A stretch of DNA of 64,000 nt, taken from Raphanus sativus. Its lineage: Eukaryota; Streptophyta; Magnoliopsida; Brassicales; Brassicaceae. Positions 35,761 through 47,300 of the stretch are shown one piece after another. Made by a program: the position numbers and the translations under genes. The notes below the pieces were generated by a model, which had not been told where the DNA came from, ran no database searches, and saw nothing but the letters and a program-made list of their open reading frames with translations. The first letter of the stretch is position 1. The number at the start of each line of letters is the position of its first letter. Where the stretch lies: contig NC_079519.1 in assembly GCF_000801105.2 (NCBI RefSeq), positions 11,096,668 through 11,160,667 of the forward strand. Reading direction: 5' to 3'.

Positions 35761-38700
35761 TTAAGCAGGTATACTAAGAGCGGCTTTGATCTTGTGAATG
35801 GTGCAAGCGATGAGGTTGTTCACAGTTTGAACAGATTCCATGTTGAGCTTTGTCGTCGGTACGCTGTTCACTAAGATCTGAAACCCTACTGTCAGGAGAC
35901 ATCCTTTGCTTTCATGGTTCACAAAACCTCCATGGGTATCGATCTGATCATACCATGATGATGATGATGATGATGATCCATCAGGCGATATAGAGAAACC
36001 TGATGGAAGAAGTGCAACGTTAGCTGAATCTCCACCGCTCATTACCATATTCATAGATGGGACATCTACAGGTGCGTAAACCACAAGCGCACCAGAAGCA
36101 TCACTCCATGTCTCTTGCAGGATAAGCATACTGTTCCCACTTTGATGCTTTCCCTGCGAATTGGAATTGGTCTCATTAGTAATCAAGTACCTAATGTACT
36201 GTGGAATTGACAATGGATAATAGACTCACAGCAGGTTGAAGGAGAGAGACACATCTTCCTTCACGTTGCCTTTTTGGGATGAGAAGCATGTTTTCCACTG
36301 AAGCACCATTACACAAAATATCCCACTGGTTTCTGCATTTACTATCACACAGAAACTCAAACAGTCTCTGCTGAGTAACCGGTAGCCACATAGACGTTGC
36401 AGCGCTTAAGACAACACCAGAAGGCTGAAGGCTCCTCCTGGTCAGTATCCTTGTGTCCTGTCCCACGTTCTCAGCTACAAGCTTCTCCCATTTGTGAATG
36501 GGTGATGCAGTTATGCCTGAATAGAAGCTGAGCTTCATACGCTGCGCGAGTGTTTGTGTGCTCTTGGTGCCAGCGAGTGACAAACCTATCAGAAAACATC
36601 AAAGAAAACAATCGGTTCTTACTATTGACTCTTTCTATAAAGTAACATTTCAAGATTCAAAAAGCAGCGAGAGAGAGAGAAAGAAAGACCTGTTTGGTCT
36701 TGAGAAGACAAAAGGGTTGTGTAGCTTTCACATCGTCTCTGCAGAGTTGCAAGCCACTTGGTTGCACCTAACCCAACCGAAGAACTGAGCAACTGTTGGT
36801 AAAGAGGATGGATATGACTCCCTTCATACTCTGAATGTTCAATCCACGTCACCTGTTTAAGTCAACAAGTGTTAAACCAAATGTAGTAACTAATAACAAG
36901 GTAACCCATTTTACTAAGAAAAGTTACATTGCAGATTCATTAATCCCAAGATTTTTAAGTAAACAAAACAAGATATTTTGTATTAATTATACATAGCCTA
37001 GAACTATTCCAGACAAGAACCAGGCTTTGCCTTGAAAAATGAAGCCTTGATCAGAGTTGATATTTTATTTTAATAAAAAGAAGATTCTTGTAGAGTTTTA
37101 TATAAGATATACAGAAAGCCTTCAGGTTCTCAGGCTCATTGTCGACTCATTTGATATAAACAATTCAATAAAGAAAAAACTCGCACAAATCCAAGAGCCA
37201 ACTAGTTCTCACAATTAGAAAAATGTCCTACAAGTTGAAAGAAAGTCAAGAAGTTACCAGAAAAAGTCAAAAAGTCAAGAAGTTACCTTGGAGCAACCAT
37301 TGCCTATGTCTTCTATGATGCATCCTGAGGGGAGCCTCTTTAAGCCATCATAAGACTTCAAGTCCTGACTTTCTCTGTTTACATCATAAGAAACATCCAC
37401 GACCGCCCATAAACCATCTCCATGTTGCTTGCAATATCTAAGAAACTTCACCTGTCTAATTGGAACTAATGGAGACATCACTTGAAACTCTGCTTCCATC
37501 TGTCCCAAACAAAAAGAAACATCAGCAGTCACCAATGAATCATAAATATTAACGTTTATGTTTTATTTTTTTAACGTTTATGATGAACATACCAATTGAA
37601 GAGAGCCGTTTCTAGATCCACCGCTACCGTTAGATATCACTTCCACGGTTGATGCAGCAGCTACAATACACTCAAACATCTCTGCCCATCGGTTCTGTAA
37701 AACCCCAAAATTAAGATATGTTTATTAGTGAACGTGTGTGTGTGTATTGACATGCATACGAGTTTCTCATACCGTGTTCATTAGAGTCTCCACAAGAGTC
37801 AAGCTATTGATTAGAACTAAACCAGTTTCTCTTGAACCTTCAGCTGCAAAACCTGGATGTTTACTACCCGCAAAAAGGCTTGTATACTCGTCATGCTTCA
37901 TTGAATCTCTCTCACTCTTTGAACATTTTATCCATAAAGGATTATCCACTTCAGCTAGCCTTATCAACTCATCCATAGCCACCACAGCAAGATCCATAAA
38001 CGTGGAAGTACCTCTGGTGAAACCATGTCCTAAAGACAAATCCTGTGATCCAACCCCACCACCATTTGAAGGCTGCTCGAGTGAGATAGAACCGCCAATG
38101 AATCTGTTTGCTAAAGCGCAAAGCTTATCGAGCTCGTACTTAAGCTTAGCATTCTCCATCCTAAGCTGTTGCTGCTCATGTGAGACCTCGCCAGGTGTAG
38201 CTGCTCCACCACAGTTGGTGCATGTAGGACTTCTCATTGCTTCTTTAAGGATACCGTTTTCTACACGCAGTTTTTCATTCTCTTGTCTGAGAATCGCATT
38301 CTCATGCCTCTCTAGTTGCGTCTGGTAAAAGACAAAAAATCAAAAAAATTTATCAGTAAAAAAAATAAAAGCTTTTTGTTCCATAATAATCCTAACTTTC
38401 TAGTACCTTCATTTGTGTTCTTCTGTTCTGAAACCAAAACTTGATTTGCTTACTCTCCAAAGAAAGTTTGCTTCCAAGTTCAAGCCTTTGCTTTTCATTA
38501 GGATGAGGACACACTTTGAAGAAACTGCAACACAACATTAGCAAACAAACACACATAAATATTTAAAGAATTTTTATTCAAAAATAAATATTTAAAGAAG
38601 CAGAGACTTCTTACGATTCGAGTTCTTGAATCTGGTAAGAAGTGTGTCTACGGTACTTTGACATCTTCTTCTTCTTCTTCTTTTTAGGGCGTTGTTCATG

Positions 38701-38790
38701 TTTATTATCATCATCATCACCAGACATTTCTTCTAAGCTATCACTCTCGAACTCATCGTCTCCTTTAGTAATATCAAGATCACCATTCAT
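35761..38790 (-). CDS. HDG7: HD-ZIP class IV homeodomain-START transcription factor (HDG7), 8 exons
   Basis: Exons on the minus strand: 38790-38615, 38524-38407, 38321-37773, 37694-37593, 37499-37287, 36852-36690, 36585-36230, 36153-35761. All junctions are GT-AG and in phase, giving 689 aa, close to Arabidopsis HDG7 (At5g52170). In order: an acidic N-terminus, a Lys tract acting as a likely nuclear signal, the homeodomain (about residues 43-100, with [13 protein letters not shown]), a zipper-loop-zipper with CTNCGG, the START lipid-binding domain (about 210-440) and the HD-SAD region. Class IV factors act in the epidermal (L1) layer on TAAATG(C/T)A boxes. A Ser tract from a TCA microsatellite (35957-35977) lies near the C-terminus. 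A 5' UTR intron (about 38996-38801) is likely. No disabling change seen. Confidence 0.93.
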
Positions 38791-39093
38791 TTTCGCTCTC
38801 TGCAGCAATAAAAAGGACCAAGACAATATAATCTAAGTTATAGAGTGAAAAAGAAGTCACCAATGGCAGGACATAGTGCAAGAATCGACAACATTTATAT
38901 TATCACTGTTTGTACTATTCAAACCATGGAAACTCATCATCACATTCGCACACTACACGAAAGCTCTTGTCAGTGTTTATCCATCAAGTATCATACCTTT
39001 CAAGATTTTCTGATGACTAGACAAAGAAAAAGTTGTCTTCTTATCGTAAGAGTGAGATCAGCAAAGTGAAAGAGAAAGGTGTCTCCTTTCCTA

Positions 39094-39104
39094 GTTATAT
39101 ATAT
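39094..39104 (-). promoter_or_regulatory. Probable TATA box of HDG7
   Basis: TATATATA-type sequence on the minus strand, about 300 bp upstream of the HDG7 ATG, with a likely leader and leader intron between. No L1 box is evident nearby. This is a position-based inference. Confidence 0.4.
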
Positions 39105-39844
39105 CATATGACTTGTCCCTTTTTTGTCTCATTCCGAAGGTCCCAAGAAATCAGGTTATAACTTTGACCTTTTGATCTACTTTCTTCGAAGAATATCTTC
39201 AGATTTGACCAATTTGGTTTCTCTTTGTCATTTTCCCTCGAGATTTAGACAAAATAGAAAGGGTCGACAGTTTACAAAGTTAATTAAAAAAAGGTTTATA
39301 AGATAAAAGGGCAACTTTTGCAAATGGTCCAGAGCTAGAAGCCTAAAAAGATCTATTTTGACTCAGCACCATTTTGTATATTATTTTATTAACCTATCAA
39401 TAACTGTAGCAAAATATAGTATAAAATAAATTTGAATGTACGATCAATTTAAGCTATAAACATTTTTTGCTTTACTGTAAATTTTCATAATTATTTTATA
39501 ATTTATAGGCTTTAGAATGTTATATATTTTATTTTAAAAAGTTTAGAGATCAAAATAATTATTCTTTGAGGTTTGTCCAAAAAAAAAAGACAATCAATTA
39601 TACAAAGAAAAAACTGTGAAAACTGTGATATTGGTAGAAAGTCTTGTTTGAATTGACTGTGAATTTATCGCCAAAAATTAAAATTTGTGTATTATTTAAT
39701 ATTTAAATTATAGTGTGAGAGGAGTGCATAGCCCTAAATGTTTCCAAGCTGTTCAACCTCAATGCTCTAATATTTCCGGCAGACTCACTATCCATTTTAT
39801 TTTTCATTCAATAATGCGATATAATTATATTAGTTTTATTAATA
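39105..39844. other. HDG7 upstream region up to Helitron H4
   Basis: AT-rich non-coding DNA without recognised elements. Helitron H4 begins at 39845, so only about 750 bp separates the HDG7 TATA box from transposon DNA. Confidence 0.5.
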
Positions 39845-41588
39845 CTAGAATCCATTTTCGCGCTACGCGCGGATAAGTGTTATCTAAGTGCCGATTATGA
39901 TATTTGATATTTCTTGTTTAGAATGATTGTAATATTATTATAATGTTCGGTCAAAATAATTTTAGAATATTTGGCAAAAAAGAAATTGACGATAGTTTTT
40001 TGGTAACTTTTTGTCATGGTTTATTGACGAAGTTATGTTTGAATAGAGCTTAATGTTCAACACTTAATTACTATAGGTAAGTATATTTTATTTTATTCCT
40101 CTTTCTGAAATTTCCGATTATGTCAATTGTGTTGTTGGAATAAAATTATGTCGCCAGTATTAAAGCGAGTAATAATTTGCATTTAATTATTAAGGAATAT
40201 GGTTAGAATTCATTGTACACTTATGATAGGTGTTTTTTTAATAATTATATGTTTTTGGATTGTGAATTGTTACGACAATGATATGGTATTTTAAATTTCA
40301 ATTTGGATAAATAAATTATGTATACAAAAATAAATATACAAATAAAAACATAAAATTAATAATAATTTTAAAAACCCCAAAAAACTTGCAAGTGTGAAAG
40401 GTTTGTGAGGATGGATTTTAAAACTCATGTTTTGTCAATTTGCCGGTTCATCTCAAATTTTAACAATATAGTAATGTGAAGTGAAGAGTTAATCTTCATC
40501 TGATTGTGTGTGTACGTTGTCTGATCATAAAATTTGATTCTCTCAGTCTTGATGACTGATATTATGCTTAACCATCACTCGTGCATTTAACAAACTTGGT
40601 GATTTTCTATGTGCATTCAATAAATAATAAATTGATATATATATATGAGCTAATGTGTAAGAACTTATACTCTGTTTCTGAAGTTCTGAACATAAGGAGA
40701 CTGAACACTCTAAATATATAGCATATAGCACATGGGAGAACTCTGATGAGGTTACATCATTATCCCTACTAAGATTGAGAACAATAGTCTTTCTCAAATC
40801 TTTTTTGATTCGCCAACATACCCAACGCACAACATGAAAGCTAGTAGTATGCGTCATATTCATCGTAAAAGTCCGTGCTTGTTCATAAGCAGCTCTAAAA
40901 AAAAAATTTTCCTCTAGATAAAGCCTATCCTCAAAAAAAATATTTCTTCTGCTCTTCTATGAGCTTTTCCTCCACAAACTCTCTCTCTTGAAACACTATA
41001 AAGCTGGAGACCTCATTAGCCCTGTAGAAGAATCAAACCAGAAGAATTTAGTTACCCTTGTATTTCACCAGAAACGAAAGATTTCTGTAAGTATGTATGC
41101 ATATATCTTGTGCAAATCAAGCACGCTCCTGCTGCTATGGCATCTCGAAAGTTCTCCTCCTTTGTATCTGTCAGATTAGTCTTTGGAAAACTTGTCTTGT
41201 TAATCCACCTTCAAACCACCAATGTTTTTTTTTTCAAAATTAAAAAAAGTTTCAGTAGGAAATTCAATACAGCAAGTGTGTATCTTCCACGATATAAACA
41301 TACCTTAGAAAATACTCATTCAATTTGTAGTGTTGCTTCTTCTTCCCAGAGCAAAAAGGGCATCTGAAAATATCATCCTTCATCTTAACCTTGTACTCCC
41401 CCATTCCTCAGTCTCTTGTAAGTTTTTTCAGCATAGTCAAATTAGAAATGTTTCGGAATCCGTTGCAATAACCCAAGTTCTTCCATGTTCAAGGCATACT
41501 TCCATTGCAATACATAAGATTCAGAGAGACGAAACACAACATACTTGAAAAGCAAATAATATATGTGTCTCTGTGACTTAAACAAACT

Positions 41589-41667
41589 TACCCGGTCATA
41601 AACTCTTCGAAGATCTCGTAAAACTTCTGCTTCAGCTCGGTTCTCGCTTCCATCTCTCTCGTCTTGA
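41589..41667 (-). pseudogene. Unrecognised captured exon-like piece
   Basis: On the minus strand, after an acceptor (CTTTCAG), the frame reads EFKTREMEARTELKQKFYEI followed by FEEFMTG and a GTAAGT donor. It is coding-like, charged and probably helical, but I do not recognise it and see no neighbouring exons. It lies in Helitron H4 beside the KIN8B fragment. Confidence 0.4.
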
Positions 41668-42029
41668 ATTCTGAAAGACACATGTAAACACATCTGTTGA
41701 AGTCAAAACCAGAAGAAAGTTGAGAGGCACAACACAAGAGTCGATTTGGTCTAATTCAACTGAGAAAGTATCCATTTTCTTCCGTGAGCATTTGAAGTAG
41801 ATGAACATGGCAATCAACTGCTTAAACAAACTAACACGTTTTCTCATCTAATCCCAACCAGATAGCAGACTTCGGACAACCAATTAACTAAAACAACACA
41901 AGAGACATAGAGAGCATTCGACAAACCAGAGTTCTGTTTTTTTTAAAGGAGACTATGAGACGTTCGGTGTGGTGGTGGCCGACAAAGCTCGGAGGAAGTC
42001 AGGGAGACGCCGGAGAAAGCTAATTCGGC

Positions 42030-42845
42030 GGTGGAGAGTTTCCCTCTCATAACTTGATTTTGCTTATGTTGCCTTCTTTTTACTTCAATCTCCAGAACTG
42101 CATGGGACCTGGCAATTGACAGGCACATTTATAAAGGGTAATGGACCACTGCGAGTTTGTTTTCAAGAAAAAAAAAAGTTTCATTGCAGTGGACCTTGAT
42201 TGATCGCATGCCTGCAACAACTACTCCCTGCTCTGGATCCTCTCTGAGCTAGTGAGCTCCAAATGACCGGATGATTTTTCAAGCAGATCGTATATAACCT
42301 GAATTTCAATTGAAACATATTATTACGTGAGAAAGAGTAACTCTCGTCGCTAAAAGAGCACCACTACATATACACAGAAAAAACAAAGACAAAGGAGAAC
42401 AACCAAATTTATCAGAGGGAGGCTTACTTCATTGTAGACTTCAAGATAGGAGCAAGTCACTTCGAAGTCATCAGAGCTCTTGTCACTCTTAATCATGTCA
42501 AATACGGTATTCAAGCTGAGAACCATCAATCCAGGGTCACTTCGTGTTCCAACCATTGTATAGGTTTTGCCACTAATAGCAAAAAAAAAACGATGCATCA
42601 CTGAGTCAGATAACAAAAAAAAAGGAGAGGCCATACTGCAATAGTTTTCCTGAGATATAAGGCCTAATCAAAGCCAATTTAAGCTCTAGATTACTTTAGC
42701 CAGGATATTTTTGGCAGCTAAGAGACACATTCACTTGTAGTGTTTGCAAAATGAATACAGGCTACATCACTGCATACCTTCCAGTGGAACCATAGGCAAA
42801 GACTGTAGCGTTGAGTCCATGAACAACCCTAGAGATCACAGAATA
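42030..42845 (-). pseudogene. KIN8B: Captured kinesin-8 (KIN8B-like) motor-domain fragment
   Basis: The exon ending near 42779 reads VVHGLNATVFAYGSTG. It splices in phase into 42572-42428 ([19 protein letters not shown] to SYLEVYNE), so the Walker A motif GSTGSGKT is intact. The next exon (from 42298) starts VIYDLLEKSSGHLEL but carries an 8-bp insertion (a repeat of ACTAGCTC) that shifts the frame to a stop. About 30 residues are then missing before RSHAVLEIEVKRRQ (near 42105-42060, switch I region). The sequence leaves the kinesin after MRGKL. The matching protein is KIN8B (At3g49650), recognised from memory. A normal motor domain is about 350 residues, so this is non-functional. It sits in Helitron H4, same strand. 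Confidence 0.8.
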
Positions 42846-43204
42846 AATACTCTTATATACATTCTGAAAAGAGAAAAAAAATATATACATGTTTTAAGAT
42901 TCATAGCTCACTATTCAAAATCACCAACCTTAAACCACAAGTCAAACTTCTCACAAGTTCAGTCACAAACACTCTACAAACCAAATAATTTTCCAGAAAA
43001 TTCCTAGATTCTTTTTCCCTGCACTGTAGTGCGGTTGATCGAAGCAATGAAAGCAAAGGATTCATTTTTCTCACATCCTTAGTTTTACTTGCTAAACAGC
43101 TTACAAAACCAAATGATAAGAGTGTGTTTCTAAGTTTAGTTTCAGGTTCCAAACTAAAACCAAGAACACTAACAAAATCAAGTTATGAAACCATTAAGAG
43201 AACT

Positions 43205-43330
43205 AAGAACTCACCAGTTCCCATTGAGCTTGACAGCTTCCCCACCCTTACTCTGATCCACCAAACGCAAACCAAAACTGTAACCTCCAGCGACAAACTC
43301 ACGTCCCCACCCTTCCTCTCCCACACAGCA
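43205..43330 (-). pseudogene. Unrecognised captured exon-like piece
   Basis: On the minus strand the frame reads GREFVAGGYSFGLRLVDQS and KGGEAVKLNGNW up to a possible GTGAGT donor. It is coding-like, but its continuation is not found. It is not KIN8B exon 1. It could be another captured fragment of Helitron H4. Confidence 0.35.
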
Positions 43331-44010
43331 AGATTAAGGAAAAAAATCAAGAAGCAACAGAATCGTATACACCTGAGGAAGCAACACACATAAGCAAGCA
43401 GGCGTTAGTAACCAAAATGAAACAGTAACTTCATAGGTGTTGGTTTAACCCCAACGACACTTAAACACGCAGCCTGCAACGTTAATGGTTAATCAAATCT
43501 ACAACCTTGCTTTGATGTAAGAAACCCTTTTCCGTCTTAGTAAGCTCAAGTGGCTGAGACTCTTTAGACAGAGTACTTTTCAGTCTTAAGCTCAAGGAAG
43601 GAAATAGTTTAAGCAAACCAGACACAAAGTGAACAACAAAGGTATCAAAAGACAATAAGCATATAAAACAAAGAAGAAAGTTGATACCTTTAGTAGAATA
43701 ATAACCTTGAATCTGGTTACCCGAGTGATGTCGTTAAGCAAGAATCTCTAAGATTCTCCAGATAGCAAGTTGGGTTTAATATCCACCACCAAAATCAACC
43801 ACTGAAAATTTGACAAACAGAAGCTGAACACATGATTGATGATCAAATATAATCTGAACAGACAGGAATACACAAAAGATAAGTAAGAAAAAATTATAAT
43901 CAAAATCTCAGTCACCAAAAAGAGACAGAAATCTGGGTAAAATACCGTAGAGCAGATCCAAGAGGATTAACCACGATTTCTGGCGATAGTAAGAGAAGGA
44001 AAAGAAATCT

Positions 44011-44269
44011 TGTTGATCTAAGCTTGTAGATAACTTAGACCTTAAGTTATCCTAATGAGATTAGGATTAGAAAGATTGAGAGTTATCTATAACAATTGTA
44101 TTTACTAATGAGTTTAGGAAAATACATTAGCTATATAAAGAGGTGCCATGATGTGGTACAACTTATTAGTTTGAGAGCTTAAGTTTTTGAGGTTGTTTCT
44201 TAAGCAATAATAAAGTGTGTTCTTGAGTTTGAAGCTTATACTTTGGTCTTGAGGTTTACGGTTTCAATA
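44011..44269 (+). repeat. 5' LTR of the copia element
   Basis: 259 bp. A TATA box (TATATAAA) lies at 44133-44140 and an AATAATAAAG poly(A)-signal-like run near the end. It differs from the 3' LTR by A versus G just after the TATA core and by C versus A in the CTTAAGCAATAAT region. Confidence 0.95.
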
Positions 44270-44271
44270 CG

Positions 44272-44283
44272 TGGTATCAGAGC
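44272..44283 (+). other. Primer-binding site
   Basis: TGGTATCAGAGC two bases after the 5' LTR. It is complementary to the 3' end of initiator-Met tRNA, the usual primer of plant copia elements. Confidence 0.92.
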
Positions 44284-44327
44284 CATAATAATTGAAACTA
44301 TAAACAAAGATTGAAGTTACAGGAACC

Positions 44328-47300
44328 ATGGGAGATAAGGATGATAAGGGAATCGTTGTGTCGACTAAACCCAAAGAAGGCAGCCGCTCAAGTATTCAAT
44401 GTCCGATGCTAACTACTACGAACTATACGGTCTGGAATATGCGCATGAAGGCAGCCCTCAAGGTACACAAGGTGTGGGAGGCTTGTGAACCGGGTACGAA
44501 GGACGATGAGAAGAACAATATGGCACAAGCTTTGCTGTTTCAAAGTATACCTGAGGCGTTAATGTTAACAGTTGGTAACCTAGATACAGCAAAAGAAGTT
44601 TGGGAAGCTATAAAATCGAGATATGTCGGAGCTGAGAGAGTTCGAGAAGCTCGATTACAAACACTAATGGATGAGTTTGCCAAGATAAAGATGAAGGATA
44701 CAGAGACAGTTGATGACTTCTCTGCAAAGTTGGCTGAGATGTCATCAAAATCAGCATCCTTGGGAATAGATATTGATGAAACCAAGCTCGTGAAGAAGTT
44801 CTTGAGCAGTCTTCCTCGCAAGAAGTTCATTCACATCACTGCTGCCCTTGAACAGGTGCTAGATCTTAATACTACAAGCTTTGAGGATATAGTGGGAAGG
44901 CTGAAAGCTTATGAGGAGAGGACTAAGGATGAGGAGCAAGATGAAAATCAAGGGAAGCTCATGTATGCTAATAGCGACTCGCAAACTCATCAAGGAGGAA
45001 CCTATACTCGTGGAAGAGGTCAAGGAGGAAGGTTTGGTAACAGAGGAAGAGGTCGAGGACGATACAATAACCAAAGAGAAGGTAAAGACACATCAAACCG
45101 TGGTGATTGGAAGGACGGTAGAGATACATCAAGAGTGGTGTGTTTCAGGTGTGATAAGACTGGACATTATGCCTATAACTGTCCAGATCGTTTACTCAAG
45201 ATACAGGAGACACAAGAGAACGATGACGAGAGTACGCGTGAAGCTGAGGAGTTGATGCTTCACAATGTGAGTGAAGAGAACAAACCTGAGACTGAGGAGT
45301 TGATGATTGCTCAGACGGATAACGAGAACACATACGAGGGTGAGAATCTGATGATTCACGAGATTGTGTATCTCAATGAAGAGAATATAATGCCTAGTAA
45401 GTTGGAGAGCAGTAAAGACAGAGATGAACTATGATATCTAGACAATGGAGCATCTAATCACATGACAGGGACTAGGGAGTACTTCTCAAGTCTTGACGAA
45501 ATTGTTACAGGAAAGGTGAGATTTGGTGATGATACTCACATTGACATAAAAGGCAAAGGCACAATTCTCTTCATATGCAAAGATGGGAAGAAGAAATTCT
45601 TGAGTGATGTGTATTACATCCCCAATCTCAAGAGCAATATCATTAGCTTAGGACAAGCTACGGAATCTGGATGTGATGTCAGAATGAGAGAAGACTATTT
45701 GACATTATATGATCGCAATGGGAGCTTATTGGTTAAAGCAGCTAGAGCTAAGAACCGGTTATACAAGGTAACTATGAAGGTTGATAATGGAGACTACCTC
45801 CAATACGCAAGTCTTAATGATGATTCGAAGACTTGGCATGCAAGGCTGGGACATACAGGTCTAGAGAACATGATGAGAAAGAAGCTAGTTACAGGGATAC
45901 CTGACATTGTGATTGAGAAAGAAGTATGCAATTCCTGTATGTTAGGAAAACAGCAACGTCTTCCGTATCCAAAGTCTACACTTTACCGAGCTACACAAAT
46001 CTTAGAGCTTGTTCATGGAGATCTTTGTGGGCCAATTTCTCCCGAAACATCTGCCAAGAATAGATACATCTTCGTCTTAATAGATGATCACAGCCGCTAT
46101 ATGTGGTCTATTTTGATGAGAGAGAAGGGAGAAGCGTTTGATAAGTTTAAAACCTTCAAAAACAGTGTTGAGAAAGAGACAAGGAAGAGAATCAAGACGC
46201 TTCGAACTGACAGAGGTGGGGAGTTCACTTCCTGTGAATTCAATGAGTTTTGTAGCTTGCATGGGATCACACGACATCTAACGGCGCCATACTCGCCACA
46301 GCAGAATGGAGTTGTGGAGCGTCGGAACAGAACTTTGCTTGAGATGACTAGGAGCACGATGAAGCATATGTCTGTACCCAACTATCTCTGGGGAGAAGCA
46401 GTTAGGCACTCAACATATCTTATTAACCGAGTGGCGACCAGAACGTTAAAGGAACTAACACCGTATGAGAGCTACAAAGGAAGGAAACCTAATATTGAGC
46501 ATCTTCGTGTTTTCGGATGTGTCTGCTACACGAAGAAAGATGCACCATTCCTGAAGAAGCTTGAGGATAGATCACGTGCTCTAGTTCATCTGGGAACTGA
46601 GCCAGGCTCGAAAGCATACCGGTTATATGACCCAACTAATCGCAAGATTGTAGTAAGCAGAGATGTTCTGTTTTGTGAAGATACAAAGTGGAAGTGGGAT
46701 GAAACAGAAAAGGAATACGGTACAGGACAAGAGTTGATTACACTTGGCTTTAAATTATATGGTGAAGAGAAGGAGGAAAACAATAGTAGTAAAGGATCAG
46801 TTGAGCACAGTAGCGATGAAAGTGATGATGAAGCAGAGGAAACAGAGGAAACAGAGGAGGAGACAGGTTTGCGGAGATCAACTAGACAGAGTCAACGCCC
46901 AAGTTACCTAAGTGATTATGTACTCATGACAGAGAGCGTAGAGAATGAAAGAATGCTCATGTTGCTTGATGACGAGCCTTGGGACTGGAACGAAGCCAAG
47001 ACCGAGAAAGTTTGGAGAGAAGCGTGTGAAGATGAGCTCTCTTCTATCAAAAAGAACAAGACTTGGACACTTATGGAACTACCTGATGGATGCAAAGCCA
47101 TAGGGCTTAAGTGGGTTTTTAAAGTCAAGAGGAATGCAGACGGGAGTATAAATAAGCACAAAGCACGGCTTGTAGCCAAAGGCTATGTGCAGCGTTACAT
47201 GATTGACTATGAAGAGGTGTTTGCGCCTGTTGCAAGACTTGAGACAGTACGGGTACTTGTGGCATTAGCAGCCTCCAATGAGTGGGAAATTCACCATCTT

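Noticed and set aside
42030..43400. A functional kinesin gene
   Set aside because: Frameshift, stop and large deletion in the motor domain, missing first exon, and placement inside a Helitron.
44540..45074. Minus-strand frames opposite the copia gag
   Set aside because: They are antisense shadows of a strongly coding plus-strand frame.
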